A stretch of 46,356 bases of DNA from Planctomycetota bacterium (GTDB lineage Bacteria; Planctomycetota; Phycisphaerae; Sedimentisphaerales; Anaerobacaceae). The notes beneath the pieces are model-generated. The model made no database searches. It was not told where the DNA came from and saw nothing but the letters and a program-made list of their open reading frames with translations. Location of the stretch: the NCBI GenBank assembly GCA_030641115.1, contig DAOWID010000327.1:1-46356 (forward strand), written 5' to 3'. A program made the translations under genes and the position numbers. This document shows, one piece after another, positions 11,871 to 21,450 of this stretch (positions within the stretch are counted from its first letter, which is position 1; each line of letters starts with the position of its first letter).

Positions 11871-13043
11871 ATGGACAACGACTCCAAAATTCGCGGGGAT
11901 AACATAGGCAGCGAAAAACTGCGCGTGCTTCAAATCATTTCGTCCCCGGTAATGGGCGGTGTGGAGAGACAGGTTCTAGCTCTCCTTGAGAGATATGACA
12001 AGAATAGATTTGTTGTTGATGTAGCCTGTGGGAAAAGCACGGACGGGGCGTTACGAGATGAGTATCTGGCAACAGGATCGCGGTTAATACTCTGTCGATG
12101 GTCAAGCTATGTATTTCCCTTCGTTTTGCGTTTGTTCTGGCTGTTGCGGCGCGAACGATATAGTGTAATTCACGCTCGAATGTCCGAGGTGAGCGGTGCT
12201 GCGATGCTGGCGGCGAAGCTTGCCAACGTACCGACTCGCATTGCCTCGTACGAGCATACTCATACGGATTGGCGAAATCCAGGCACCATTAACCGCTTGG
12301 CAGTGGTTGTCCTCCAATGGATGGCCCGCCGATGGGCCACAAAGATCTTGGGTGTGTCAGAAAGTTGTCTTGATGTTTATTATCCAGACTGGAGACAACG
12401 CCCCGGACAGTTTCAAATTTGTTACAACGGTGTTGATATTAAGCAGTTCTCTAGAACGGTAACTCCGCACGAGGTTCGCAGAGAATTAGGCTTACCGGGT
12501 GATTCTCAGGTGGTTGGTCACGTGGGGGGCTTCCGAAAGATAAAGAATCATCAAACCCTTATTGATGTGGCGGAACGTGTGTCGGAGCAACTAGAGAATG
12601 TGTATTTTTTGCTTGTCGGGGAGGGGAAGTTACGGCAGCAGATCGAAAAGGAAGTAGCAAAGCGAGGTTTGAGCAGCCGATTTGTATTCACGGGGAACCG
12701 CTATGATGTGGCAAGATTGTTGGCAGCAATGGATGTTTTTGTTTTTCCTTCCCTTTTTGAGGCTTTCGGTATAGTTGCAGTCGAGGCTCAGCTTAGCAAG
12801 CTCCCTATCGTAGCAAGTGACCTGCCGGGTATCCGAGAGGTTTTGTGTCCTGCGATGCACAAATTCTGCCAGCCTCCGCTTGATTCGGCGGGAATGGCTG
12901 AACAGGTAATATCGCTGCTGGAAGACCCTCAATTGCGGGGCAAGCTTGGCCACGAAGCTCGCGAATATGTGGCCAGCAGGTTTTTGATAGATAGAACTGT
13001 TAAACAATTAGAGACAATTTATGACTCAGCAACTGCAAGTTAA
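11871..13043 (+). CDS. Glycosyltransferase family 4
   Basis: RVLQIISSPVMGGVERQVL, VSESCLDVY, VGHVGGFRKIKNHQTLIDVA, FPSLFEAFGIVAVEAQLSKLPIVASDLPGI. Confidence 0.88.
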   Translation: MDNDSKIRGDNIGSEKLRVLQIISSPVMGGVERQVLALLERYDKNRFVVDVACGKSTDGALRDEYLATGSRLILCRWSSYVFPFVLRLFWLLRRERYSVIHARMSEVSGAAMLAAKLANVPTRIASYEHTHTDWRNPGTINRLAVVVLQWMARRWATKILGVSESCLDVYYPDWRQRPGQFQICYNGVDIKQFSRTVTPHEVRRELGLPGDSQVVGHVGGFRKIKNHQTLIDVAERVSEQLENVYFLLVGEGKLRQQIEKEVAKRGLSSRFVFTGNRYDVARLLAAMDVFVFPSLFEAFGIVAVEAQLSKLPIVASDLPGIREVLCPAMHKFCQPPLDSAGMAEQVISLLEDPQLRGKLGHEAREYVASRFLIDRTVKQLETIYDSATAS

Positions 13044-13090
13044 CTTTCGCACTTTTTAGGCGGCTAATTTCAATATAATACACTTTAGGC

Positions 13091-14422
13091 TTGAAGAGAC
13101 TTATGATTCTTAACCCGAAGATATTGTTGGTTTTTTTCCTGGCACACGGCGCAATATGTTTGGCCGGTGATGCTGAACAAGAAAAACCATTAGGCAATTT
13201 CAAAGACCCTGCTGTGGTGAAAGAGGTGTTAAGCGGCAAGCGCACGGTAGCTAATGCTTCCTGGTGGGGGTTTAACGAAACCGATTCGACTCAAGCGGTA
13301 CAGAATGCAATAAACTCAGGAGCTCGCACCATAATTATACCTTATATGGGAAAAGATTGGGTTGTCCAACCGATAAAATTGGCCAGTAATCAGGAGGTCA
13401 TTTTCGAGCCTGGCGTGGTGGTGATTGCAAAGAAAGGCGCCTTCAAGGGCGAGCGCGATTGCCTGTTTTTAGCAGATAGTTTGAGCAATATGACTCTCCG
13501 GGGTTACGGTGCCACGCTTCGGATGCGAAAAGCCGACTACAAGAGTTACAGATACACAAAATCCGAATTTCGACACATCATCTGGCTGCGCGGCTGTAGT
13601 GACGTCAATATTCTCGGTCTCCGACTGCAAAGTTCGGGAGGCGACGGCATCTGCTTACACAGGGGTAAGAAGCACCTACCCTGTAAAAACGTGCTGATTA
13701 GAGATTGTATCTGCGACGACAATTACCGCCAGGGGATAAGTGTAATTTCCGCCGATAAGCTGCTAATAAAAAACTGTGTGTTCAAAAATACCGGAGGGAC
13801 TTCGCCAGCAGCGGGTATAGACCTGGAACCATATCTTCCAGAGGACATGATGGTTGAAGTTATTGTAAGTAATTGCGTCTCTGAGAATAATGGCGGATCA
13901 GGCTTTATAGCGAGCATAAGCAATCTTAATGTAAACTCTCGCGAGGTTTCTATCCTTTTTGTCAACTGCTACGCGAGAGGTTGTGGTGAGTCAGGATTGA
14001 GAGCTCGTCTCGTTAATAAGGATAGACGTCCAAAAGGATTAATTGAGTTCAGAAACTGCACCATCGAGAACAGTAGTTATCCAGGTGCCCTCATCCAGTG
14101 GGAAAAAGCGGATTCTCCGATAAAGCTGAGATTCAGTAACTGCAAATTTCAAAATGTCGCTAAACGGTACAATCAGATTCCCATTAGTCTAACTCTGAGA
14201 AGGAAAAGTGCTGCGAAACAAACAGGACAAATCGAGTTTATCAACTGCTATGTGTATGATGATAAAAATCGTCCTTTCCTGAGAATTAGTGACGTTGAAG
14301 GCAGCAAGGGTATCTACGATGTTAAAGGCAACATTAACGTTTGCAATCCCTATGGAGCTAAAACGGATTTAGGAACAGGTAGTGAAAAATTAGCTCTTGT
14401 CGTAAAATCTTTCGAGAAATAA
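13091..14422 (+). CDS. Secreted right-handed parallel beta-helix repeat protein
   Basis: Signal-peptide-like N-terminus (ILLVFFLAHGAICLAGDA); pectate-lyase-like repeated strands; start is TTG 13091 or ATG 13103. Confidence 0.75.
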   Translation: MKRLMILNPKILLVFFLAHGAICLAGDAEQEKPLGNFKDPAVVKEVLSGKRTVANASWWGFNETDSTQAVQNAINSGARTIIIPYMGKDWVVQPIKLASNQEVIFEPGVVVIAKKGAFKGERDCLFLADSLSNMTLRGYGATLRMRKADYKSYRYTKSEFRHIIWLRGCSDVNILGLRLQSSGGDGICLHRGKKHLPCKNVLIRDCICDDNYRQGISVISADKLLIKNCVFKNTGGTSPAAGIDLEPYLPEDMMVEVIVSNCVSENNGGSGFIASISNLNVNSREVSILFVNCYARGCGESGLRARLVNKDRRPKGLIEFRNCTIENSSYPGALIQWEKADSPIKLRFSNCKFQNVAKRYNQIPISLTLRRKSAAKQTGQIEFINCYVYDDKNRPFLRISDVEGSKGIYDVKGNINVCNPYGAKTDLGTGSEKLALVVKSFEK

Positions 14423-14486
14423 GAGTAAACAATTGCTGGAATTTTGCCGATATTCAGATATATCAGGCACGGTGCCTTGATAAAAA

Positions 14487-15755
14487 TTGGAGGTTAATAT
14501 GATAGTTGTGATACTCCTGACTGTTTTAGCACTGGTACTACCCCTTCTGATACTGCGCTCATTTAACTTTTTAGCGAAGGCATTGATTCTATCAATAATT
14601 TTATCGCATTTGGCATTAATGTTTTTTTTACATTACCGGCTGGTTCGCAGGACCGGTTACCCAATAGTAATCGATATACACCTTGATGCGCAGACTTATT
14701 ACGATAATACATCATTCTTTGAAGGGCGTCCGCCGTTTAGGATTACAAGAGCGGCTGCGATAGACACGGCAGGAGGGTCCAAACATTTCGGGTACAATTA
14801 CGTGCTGGGTATGTTATGGACGATTACATCATATCCGGCACTTGCTATTCGGCTGCTTAAAACCATGCTATTTTTCACCGGTCTTAGTTGTCTTACACGT
14901 GTCTGGCGTAGGGACTATGGCTCTGGACTGGCCGTAGGAGGTTTTGCGTTCATGGGCGTCTTGTGCACACCTGCGTTTTACTACAATTACCGAAACTTGA
15001 AGGACGGCCTTATATTGGCTCTGTTCTTATTCATTATGGCACTATTGGATACAATACTGCCACCATGGAAAAACCGATTGCATCAGATGAGCACGAGGAG
15101 AATTAGCCTCGCTTGGTTTACAGTTATAATACTACTTTATGCGCTATCGACACTCAGACTTTATGTCGTTACTCTGATAGTTATGGTTGTAATAATGCAT
15201 GCTGTCGTGGCCAGCCACCTTGGTTTTAAAGAGAGGGTATTATTGTTGGTGGTCTTGTCGCTTGTTGTTGTGTTTGCATTTGCAAGCCCCTTCGTAATGG
15301 ATACGATGGAAATGTATAAGGGGTCGTTTCGCCCGGCAATCTTTACTCCGATCCTTATTATCCAAGGCTTTCTTAGCCCACTTCCTTGGGGGCGCATAGT
15401 CCAAGAAGAGCCTTGTAACGTTCTCTTTTATTCAATCTATTGGCTGTTGTTGCCTTATGCTATGTATACATTGTTCAGGCATTTACGGCATAATCTCAAC
15501 TGGCACTTGTTCTTGTATGTAATGGTCACATACGTCGTAGGTGTGGTAATAGGTGACGCGCCGCGTAAGCGGCTTATTGTTTATCCTATTCTGGTGGGGT
15601 GGGTCTTAGCTCACTTGGCATATAAGCGGTGGGTTCGTGCTGGGAAGCCAGAGTTTGCAGGCAAAACTGAAGTGGACTCATCCTACAACCTTGAATATCT
15701 CGAAGATAATATTTACCCCGATCCGAGTAAAGAGCTCCTTCAGCGCGAAGGCTAG
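14487..15755 (+). CDS. Polytopic membrane protein; candidate glycan polymerase (Wzy/EpsG-like)
   Basis: Multiple TM segments, YYNYRNLKDGLILALFLFIMALLD loop region, position inside the glycan cluster; family not certain. Confidence 0.5.
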   Translation: MEVNMIVVILLTVLALVLPLLILRSFNFLAKALILSIILSHLALMFFLHYRLVRRTGYPIVIDIHLDAQTYYDNTSFFEGRPPFRITRAAAIDTAGGSKHFGYNYVLGMLWTITSYPALAIRLLKTMLFFTGLSCLTRVWRRDYGSGLAVGGFAFMGVLCTPAFYYNYRNLKDGLILALFLFIMALLDTILPPWKNRLHQMSTRRISLAWFTVIILLYALSTLRLYVVTLIVMVVIMHAVVASHLGFKERVLLLVVLSLVVVFAFASPFVMDTMEMYKGSFRPAIFTPILIIQGFLSPLPWGRIVQEEPCNVLFYSIYWLLLPYAMYTLFRHLRHNLNWHLFLYVMVTYVVGVVIGDAPRKRLIVYPILVGWVLAHLAYKRWVRAGKPEFAGKTEVDSSYNLEYLEDNIYPDPSKELLQREG

Positions 15756-15822
15756 GGATTGAGCCAAATTACAGTAGACAAGCGCCAACTCACAGTATGA
15801 GATACGGAAACTCCTAACCAAG

Positions 15823-16812
15823 TTGATTACAAGAAATGCACAGATGAATTGCCATATCAAATTAAGAGAAGACATATTGCAGAGGCTTTGTTGTCCAGTT
15901 TGCCGGTCAAAGTTAGAAACGGTAGATGACCATTTTTTGTGCGTATCTGCCCAATGCGGCACCACCTTCCCTATCATTGATGGTATCCCTGTACTAATTA
16001 ATGAATCGAATAGTCTTTTTTCAATCTCGGATTGCGAGCAGCAAAGTGACGCCTACTATACAAAACGTTCAAAGTTAGAGCAATTAGCAAAAAGGTTTTT
16101 GCCCACTATAAGTCGCAATATTAAAGCACGGGCAAATCTCTCGCAGTTTGCAGAGTTGCTCCTTAAAGAAAGTGCCAATCCCAAAGTCCTGATTCTTGGG
16201 GGGGGTGTAGTTGGCCAAGGGCTAAGGGAAATTCTGTCACTTCAGTCCATTCAATTCGTTGAGTCCGACATATCTTTTGGTCCTCGGACGGCTTTGATAT
16301 GTGATGCACATGATATTCCTTTCAACGATGAGACGTTCGATGGCGTAATAATCCAGGCCACACTTGAACACGTTGTCGACCCTTATCGTTGCGTGGAGGA
16401 AATTCATCGGGTTTTAAATAAAAACGGTATCGTTTATGCCGAGACCCCGTTCATGCAGTACGTACATGGGGGTAGATATGACTTCACTCGGTTCACTCAC
16501 CTTGGACATCGTCGCCTGTTCAGGAGGTTCGATGAAATTTGCAGTGGCTCGGCGTGTGGCCCCGGAATGTCATTGGCGTGGGCATACGAAGGCTTTTTGC
16601 TGAGTCTCGTAAAGTCACGATCAGCTCGAGCAGCAGTTAAGGTCTTTGTGAGACTTACCGCCTGGGGATTGAAGTACATAGACTACTATTTAATTGATAA
16701 GCCCGGAGCCCTTGATGCCGTATGTGCATGTTATTTTATGGGCAGTAAGAGCGACAAAATAGTATCAGATAGAGAACTTGTTAAAGACTATAGAGGCGCA
16801 GATACACATTAG
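15823..16812 (+). CDS. Class I SAM-dependent methyltransferase with N-terminal Trm112-like zinc ribbon
   Basis: CCPVCRSKLETVDDHFLCVSAQCGTTFPIIDGIPVLI; VLILGGGVVGQG; DAHDIPFNDETFDGVIIQATLEHVVDPYRCVEEIHRVLNKNG. Confidence 0.83.
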   Translation: MITRNAQMNCHIKLREDILQRLCCPVCRSKLETVDDHFLCVSAQCGTTFPIIDGIPVLINESNSLFSISDCEQQSDAYYTKRSKLEQLAKRFLPTISRNIKARANLSQFAELLLKESANPKVLILGGGVVGQGLREILSLQSIQFVESDISFGPRTALICDAHDIPFNDETFDGVIIQATLEHVVDPYRCVEEIHRVLNKNGIVYAETPFMQYVHGGRYDFTRFTHLGHRRLFRRFDEICSGSACGPGMSLAWAYEGFLLSLVKSRSARAAVKVFVRLTAWGLKYIDYYLIDKPGALDAVCACYFMGSKSDKIVSDRELVKDYRGADTH

Positions 16813-16876
16813 CCACAATCCTACATAAATATTTCATAACGAAAGTGCCGTTGCAAAAAAGAATTTCGGAAAAAAT

Positions 16877-18100
16877 ATGAAATTAGTAGTAGCATTAGAA
16901 GATAGATTTCTTCGGGTTGGAAACACTTTTTATTCTCATCATCTAACTTTTGAAGGTTTCTGGAAACGCTATATAAGCTCTTTTGATTCTGTCGTCATTA
17001 TTTGCAGGGTTATACTTGGCGATTCTGTTCCTAAAGGATGGGGTATCGTTAATCGAGAAGGTGTAACTGTAGCAAGTTTACCTCAATATCATGGGCCATA
17101 CCAGTATCTTTGGCAGATGCGACGTATCGACAAAATCATTCAGCAGACGCTGCGACAGAATGAGGCCGTTATTCTAAGAGTACCCGGCAACATCGGCACT
17201 CAGGTTTGGAAGCATCTTCGGCCCGGATATCCGTTTGGTGTGGAAGTAATGATTGATCCATGGAATTCGTTTGCGCCGGGAATCGTCAAAAGTATAGGAA
17301 GGCCGATTTTCCGCTGGCAGTGGACCCATAACCTAAAGAGGCAGTGCGAGCAGGCCGTCGCTGTATCTTACGTTACCGAGCAAGCGCTTCAGCAACGTTA
17401 TCCGCCTAATCAAGATGCTTTTAGCACTTATTATTCTTCGGTAAATTTGGATAGTGGCGATATCATTGGCAACCTCAGTGAAAGACTGGCAAGTATTACA
17501 ACAATACCAAAGCGACTGGCGGGAAATGGAGCACCGGTTCGGCTGGGTTTTATTGGTTCTTTTTCGCAGGGATATAAACTACCAGACATTCATATCAAAG
17601 CATGCGCACAGTGTCGCTCCAAAGGTGCTAATGTGACTTTGGAGATGATAGGTGATGGAGTGTTTCTCGATAAAATGAAGAAGCTGACACAACGACTGGG
17701 AGTCGGTGAATGGGTGAATTTTCGTGGCCGGCTTCCAGCGGGAAAGCCCATTATTGATGCGTTGGACACGTTTGATTTATTTCTTAATGCCACTGGCTCT
17801 GAGGGATTGCCACGCGTTGTCGTTGAAGCTATGAGTCGTGGATGTCCCTGTATTGCCAGCGATGTTGCTGGCACGGGAGAACTTCTGGAGCCGAGCTACT
17901 TAGTGCCAGCCGGGGACGTAGATGCGCTTGTGGAGGCCATTGTTCAGGTGCTTGCCGAGCCAGAATTGCTGGCCAAAGCTAGCAAACGCAATATTCGCAT
18001 TGCCCGTAATTATTGCAAAGATATACTCCAACCTCGTCGGCAAGCTTTTTATCAAGCACTTCGAGATCGAACTGAAAAGCATCTGTCTGAAAGATTTTAA
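16877..18100 (+). CDS. Glycosyltransferase family 4
   Basis: RLGFIGSFSQGYKLPDIHIKA, NFRGRLPAGKPIIDALDTFDLFLNATGSEGLPRVVVEAMSRGCPCIASDVAGTGELL. Confidence 0.87.
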   Translation: MKLVVALEDRFLRVGNTFYSHHLTFEGFWKRYISSFDSVVIICRVILGDSVPKGWGIVNREGVTVASLPQYHGPYQYLWQMRRIDKIIQQTLRQNEAVILRVPGNIGTQVWKHLRPGYPFGVEVMIDPWNSFAPGIVKSIGRPIFRWQWTHNLKRQCEQAVAVSYVTEQALQQRYPPNQDAFSTYYSSVNLDSGDIIGNLSERLASITTIPKRLAGNGAPVRLGFIGSFSQGYKLPDIHIKACAQCRSKGANVTLEMIGDGVFLDKMKKLTQRLGVGEWVNFRGRLPAGKPIIDALDTFDLFLNATGSEGLPRVVVEAMSRGCPCIASDVAGTGELLEPSYLVPAGDVDALVEAIVQVLAEPELLAKASKRNIRIARNYCKDILQPRRQAFYQALRDRTEKHLSERF

Positions 18101-18179
18101 TTCCTGAAATCAAACAGTTTGTGCAATAAAAAGATTCTTAGCAAGGGCAGATTAAAACATTTCTTGAAAGTAGCCAATA

Positions 18180-19403
18180 ATGGTAGTCAAAGGGTTAATG
18201 AATAATCGCAACATTCCGGGTAAAATTGAAACCAAAAGAATTCGTGTAGTCCACGTTTGCTCGATAGGAACTGTGCCGAAGTGGTTTCTACTTGAGCATT
18301 TTCGTAATATGCGTCGTGAGGGTTTTGAAGTGATCCTTATGTGCAGCAACGATGAAAGTGCCGAATATTCTGTTCGAGCTACCGGTGTCCGCTTCATTCC
18401 TATAACAATTAGTCAGCCCATTACTCTGTTTACTGATTTCGTTAATTTACTACGGCTTTGGACTAAGCTTTACCAACTTCGGCCAGTCATTGTTCACTCC
18501 CATATGAGCAAACCGGGCCTAATAGGGTCACTGGCCGGCTGGCTGGCCAGAGTGCCCATTAGAATTTATCACAATCACGGCATGGCAATATTGAGTGCAA
18601 CGGGTTGGAAATACTGGCTACTACGACTAACTGAATCAATTGCTTGCCACTGCGCTACTGAAGTTATTTTTGTCTCTCCCTCAAATATGAAAGATGCTAT
18701 TGATATTGGCATTTGCCCACGGAATAAGGCTATTGTATTAGGACCAGGAACAATTTGCGGTGTTGACACTAATAAATTCAATCCAGAGGTAGCTACACCA
18801 CGCGGATCGCACTTACGACAGAAAGCAGGTATTCCTGAAGAAAGCTGGTTAGTTGGATTTGTAGCCAGAATCATTCCGCACAAAGGAGTTGAAACCATTC
18901 TTGAAGCTTGGCGTTTGCTCCCTCCGGATATTAGAGCACAGGCATATCTCTGTTTTTTCGGAGCATTCGAACCCCATCATCAGCGAATGAGGACTATAGT
19001 AGAACAGGCGGTTTCAGATCCTGAGCTGCATGTCAAATACATGGGATTCACTGATGATATGCCAGCATGGTATTCGACGATGGCATTGTTAGCTCAACCG
19101 AGTTGGCATGAAGGCTGGGGGTATAACGTGTTAGAGGCTGCCTGCTTTGCTGTACCTGCTGTTGGTACAAGAATCTCGGCAACTGTGGATGCCATTCTCG
19201 ATGGCCAGACGGGTCTGCTTGTTCCAGTGAAGGACCCCGAATCCATGGCCAAAACAATTGTCAAACTTTTGAAAGATGACCATTTGCGAGAACGTCTTGG
19301 GCAAGCCGCAAGAGAAAGGGCTATCAATGACTTCTCGCGACATAAAATATGTCCATTATTGATTCGGGAATACAAGCGACTATTACGCTACAAAAAGCAT
19401 TGA
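18180..19403 (+). CDS. Glycosyltransferase family 4
   Basis: VIVHSHMSKPGLIGSLAGWLARVPIRIYHNHG, VGFVARIIPHKGVETILEAWRLL, AQPSWHEGWGYNVLEAACFAVPAVGTR. Confidence 0.88.
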   Translation: MVVKGLMNNRNIPGKIETKRIRVVHVCSIGTVPKWFLLEHFRNMRREGFEVILMCSNDESAEYSVRATGVRFIPITISQPITLFTDFVNLLRLWTKLYQLRPVIVHSHMSKPGLIGSLAGWLARVPIRIYHNHGMAILSATGWKYWLLRLTESIACHCATEVIFVSPSNMKDAIDIGICPRNKAIVLGPGTICGVDTNKFNPEVATPRGSHLRQKAGIPEESWLVGFVARIIPHKGVETILEAWRLLPPDIRAQAYLCFFGAFEPHHQRMRTIVEQAVSDPELHVKYMGFTDDMPAWYSTMALLAQPSWHEGWGYNVLEAACFAVPAVGTRISATVDAILDGQTGLLVPVKDPESMAKTIVKLLKDDHLRERLGQAARERAINDFSRHKICPLLIREYKRLLRYKKH

Positions 19404-19533
19404 AAAATAAAAATGATTAAGATGATGAAAATGTGGTTTTGAGCTCGTTGGACAGATTGTCAATCACGGTGTAATTAGCAATATTTATGTTGGGCAGGCC
19501 AACTCGGTCTGACCGAGATAGGAGTGTAGGAGT

Positions 19534-20682
19534 CTATTGCTCTTTACGGATGGCGCCGCGAAGGCCTTCCATCTTCAAATAGCCTTTCTTCCAGACCACA
19601 TAGCCTGAGACTGCGAAGACGAGTACGTACACAATCAGGGCATATCTTGTTCTTATTTGGCTCATAACAATGCCGGTCAGTGCGTACATAGCAGCCAGGG
19701 CGTAGCAGATGGCGACGGTTTTTTTCAGTGGGATGCCTCTGTCGAGCATCTGGTCGTAGATGTGGCCTCGGTCGGAGACGAATAACGGTCGTTTGTTGGT
19801 GAATCGCCTGACAAGGGCAACGGCGGTGTCGAGGATGGGCAGGCCGAAGACGACTATGGATGCCATCCACCATCTGGGGATTTTTTCGCCGAAGAGGATC
19901 ATAAGAGCGCCAGCTACAAAGCCGAGGAGCATACTACCGGCATCTCCCATAAATATCTTTGCGGGGTAGCGATTAAAAGGCAAAAAGCCGCACACTCCGC
20001 CGAGCAGTCCGAGACAAATTATCAGGCGCACCGGGTCGCCAGTTTCACTGAAGCCCCAGGTTCCAAGATGAATCGCCAGCAATAACATAGCGAAGGCGAT
20101 TATTGCCGTGACGCCTGCGCACAGACCGTCCAGGCCGTCCAGAAGGTTGAGCGAGTTTGTCGCGCCGACCACGAAGATGATTACGATGGGGACTCCCAGA
20201 ATTATCTCCATATTTTCAGGGATATTCAAGCCGAGGTAGGCTTGGAGGAAACTAAGAGAGGGCCTGATGCCGACCACAATCAGGATTAGTGCCGCACCGA
20301 CTTGTCCGAGCAGTTTTTGCCAGGGTTTCATATCGAATATGTCGTCCACGAGACCTATGAAGCATGCTATTGCTCCGCCGGCCAGCACGCCGATGAGCCG
20401 GATGAACGCCGTAGGAAAATATTCTTGGTCGTGAACACAGTAAATGCCTGTAAGTATGCCGACGGTTAATCCCACAAGCATGCCGATGCCGCCGAGATAG
20501 GCGACCGTTCCTTTGTGCGTTTTTACGAGGTTATCGGGCTTGTCAACGATTCCGAACTTCAGTGCAATCTTCTTGCACAGCCAGGTGGCGAGCAGGGCCG
20601 CGATAAATGAAAAGACCAGCACCGGCCAGAATTGCAGCACCCAAGTTATGGGTCTTTCAAAGCCTATGAAGTTGTCCAGCAT
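19534..20682 (-). CDS. MraY/WecA/TagO-family undecaprenyl-phosphate sugar-1-phosphate transferase
   Basis: KTHKGTVAYLGGIGML, FIGLVDDIFDMKPWQKLLGQ, NSLNLLDGLDGLCAG, PAKIFMGDAGSMLLGFV, RGHIYDQMLDRG. Confidence 0.92.
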   Translation of the reverse strand: MLDNFIGFERPITWVLQFWPVLVFSFIAALLATWLCKKIALKFGIVDKPDNLVKTHKGTVAYLGGIGMLVGLTVGILTGIYCVHDQEYFPTAFIRLIGVLAGGAIACFIGLVDDIFDMKPWQKLLGQVGAALILIVVGIRPSLSFLQAYLGLNIPENMEIILGVPIVIIFVVGATNSLNLLDGLDGLCAGVTAIIAFAMLLLAIHLGTWGFSETGDPVRLIICLGLLGGVCGFLPFNRYPAKIFMGDAGSMLLGFVAGALMILFGEKIPRWWMASIVVFGLPILDTAVALVRRFTNKRPLFVSDRGHIYDQMLDRGIPLKKTVAICYALAAMYALTGIVMSQIRTRYALIVYVLVFAVSGYVVWKKGYLKMEGLRGAIRKEQ

Positions 20683-20801
20683 AGTTATTGTCCTCTACTA
20701 TGAGGCGTCCGGGCATGGCGGTAGTGTCCGGCCTTTCCATAGTTTACCGGATCCGGCCGGCATTGTCCAGGTTGATTGCTTTAGCGTTACGGTGGAGTTT
20801 T

Positions 20802-21422
20802 ATGAGTCTCTATAATATCTGCAAGCGTGGAGTTGATATACTCATTTGTGCGCCGGCGATGGTTGTTTTGCTGCCGGTTTTTGGGGTATTGGTTATAGTC
20901 ATTAGACTTGGCAGCAAAGGCCCGGCGGTGTTCAGGCAGGAAAGGGCGGGGAAAAACGCCCGTCCGTTCGTGTTTTACAAGTTTCGCACGATGAAGCTCG
21001 ATGTTGAGCCTTTTGGGCCCAGTCCGAAGTCCGGCCGGGACCCGCGGCTGACGAAAGTCGGAAAGTTCCTGCGGGAATATTCTCTTGACGAGCTGCCGCA
21101 ATTGTTTAATATATTAAGAGGAGATATGAGTATAGTCGGGCCCCGGCCGCTGTATCTTTCACAGATACCAGAGTGGAGTGAGCGGCAAAAGAAGCGGCTG
21201 ATTGTCAGGCCCGGCCTGACCGGTCTGGCACAGATATCGGGCAGAGGAGAGCTGACTCGTGAAGAAAAACTTGAACTCGATGTCAAATATGTTGAAACGG
21301 CCGGTTTCTTGACCGATATGAAGATAATACTGGCTACCATCGGTCAGGTCTTCCGACGAAGGAGCATCTATGAAAAAAGATACTCACAGAACGAGCATAC
21401 GCGAGGTGAAGACCGACGGTAG
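20802..21422 (+). CDS. Undecaprenyl-phosphate sugar phosphotransferase (bacterial sugar transferase, WcaJ/PglC-like)
   Basis: YNICKRGVDILICAPAMVVL, FVFYKFRTM, REYSLDELPQLFNILRGDMSIVGPRPL, RPGLTGLAQISGRGELT; ATG at 20802. Confidence 0.92.
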   Translation: MSLYNICKRGVDILICAPAMVVLLPVFGVLVIVIRLGSKGPAVFRQERAGKNARPFVFYKFRTMKLDVEPFGPSPKSGRDPRLTKVGKFLREYSLDELPQLFNILRGDMSIVGPRPLYLSQIPEWSERQKKRLIVRPGLTGLAQISGRGELTREEKLELDVKYVETAGFLTDMKIILATIGQVFRRRSIYEKRYSQNEHTRGEDRR

Positions 21423-21450
21423 AGAAGAGTCGCTAATTGGAGCGAATTAA

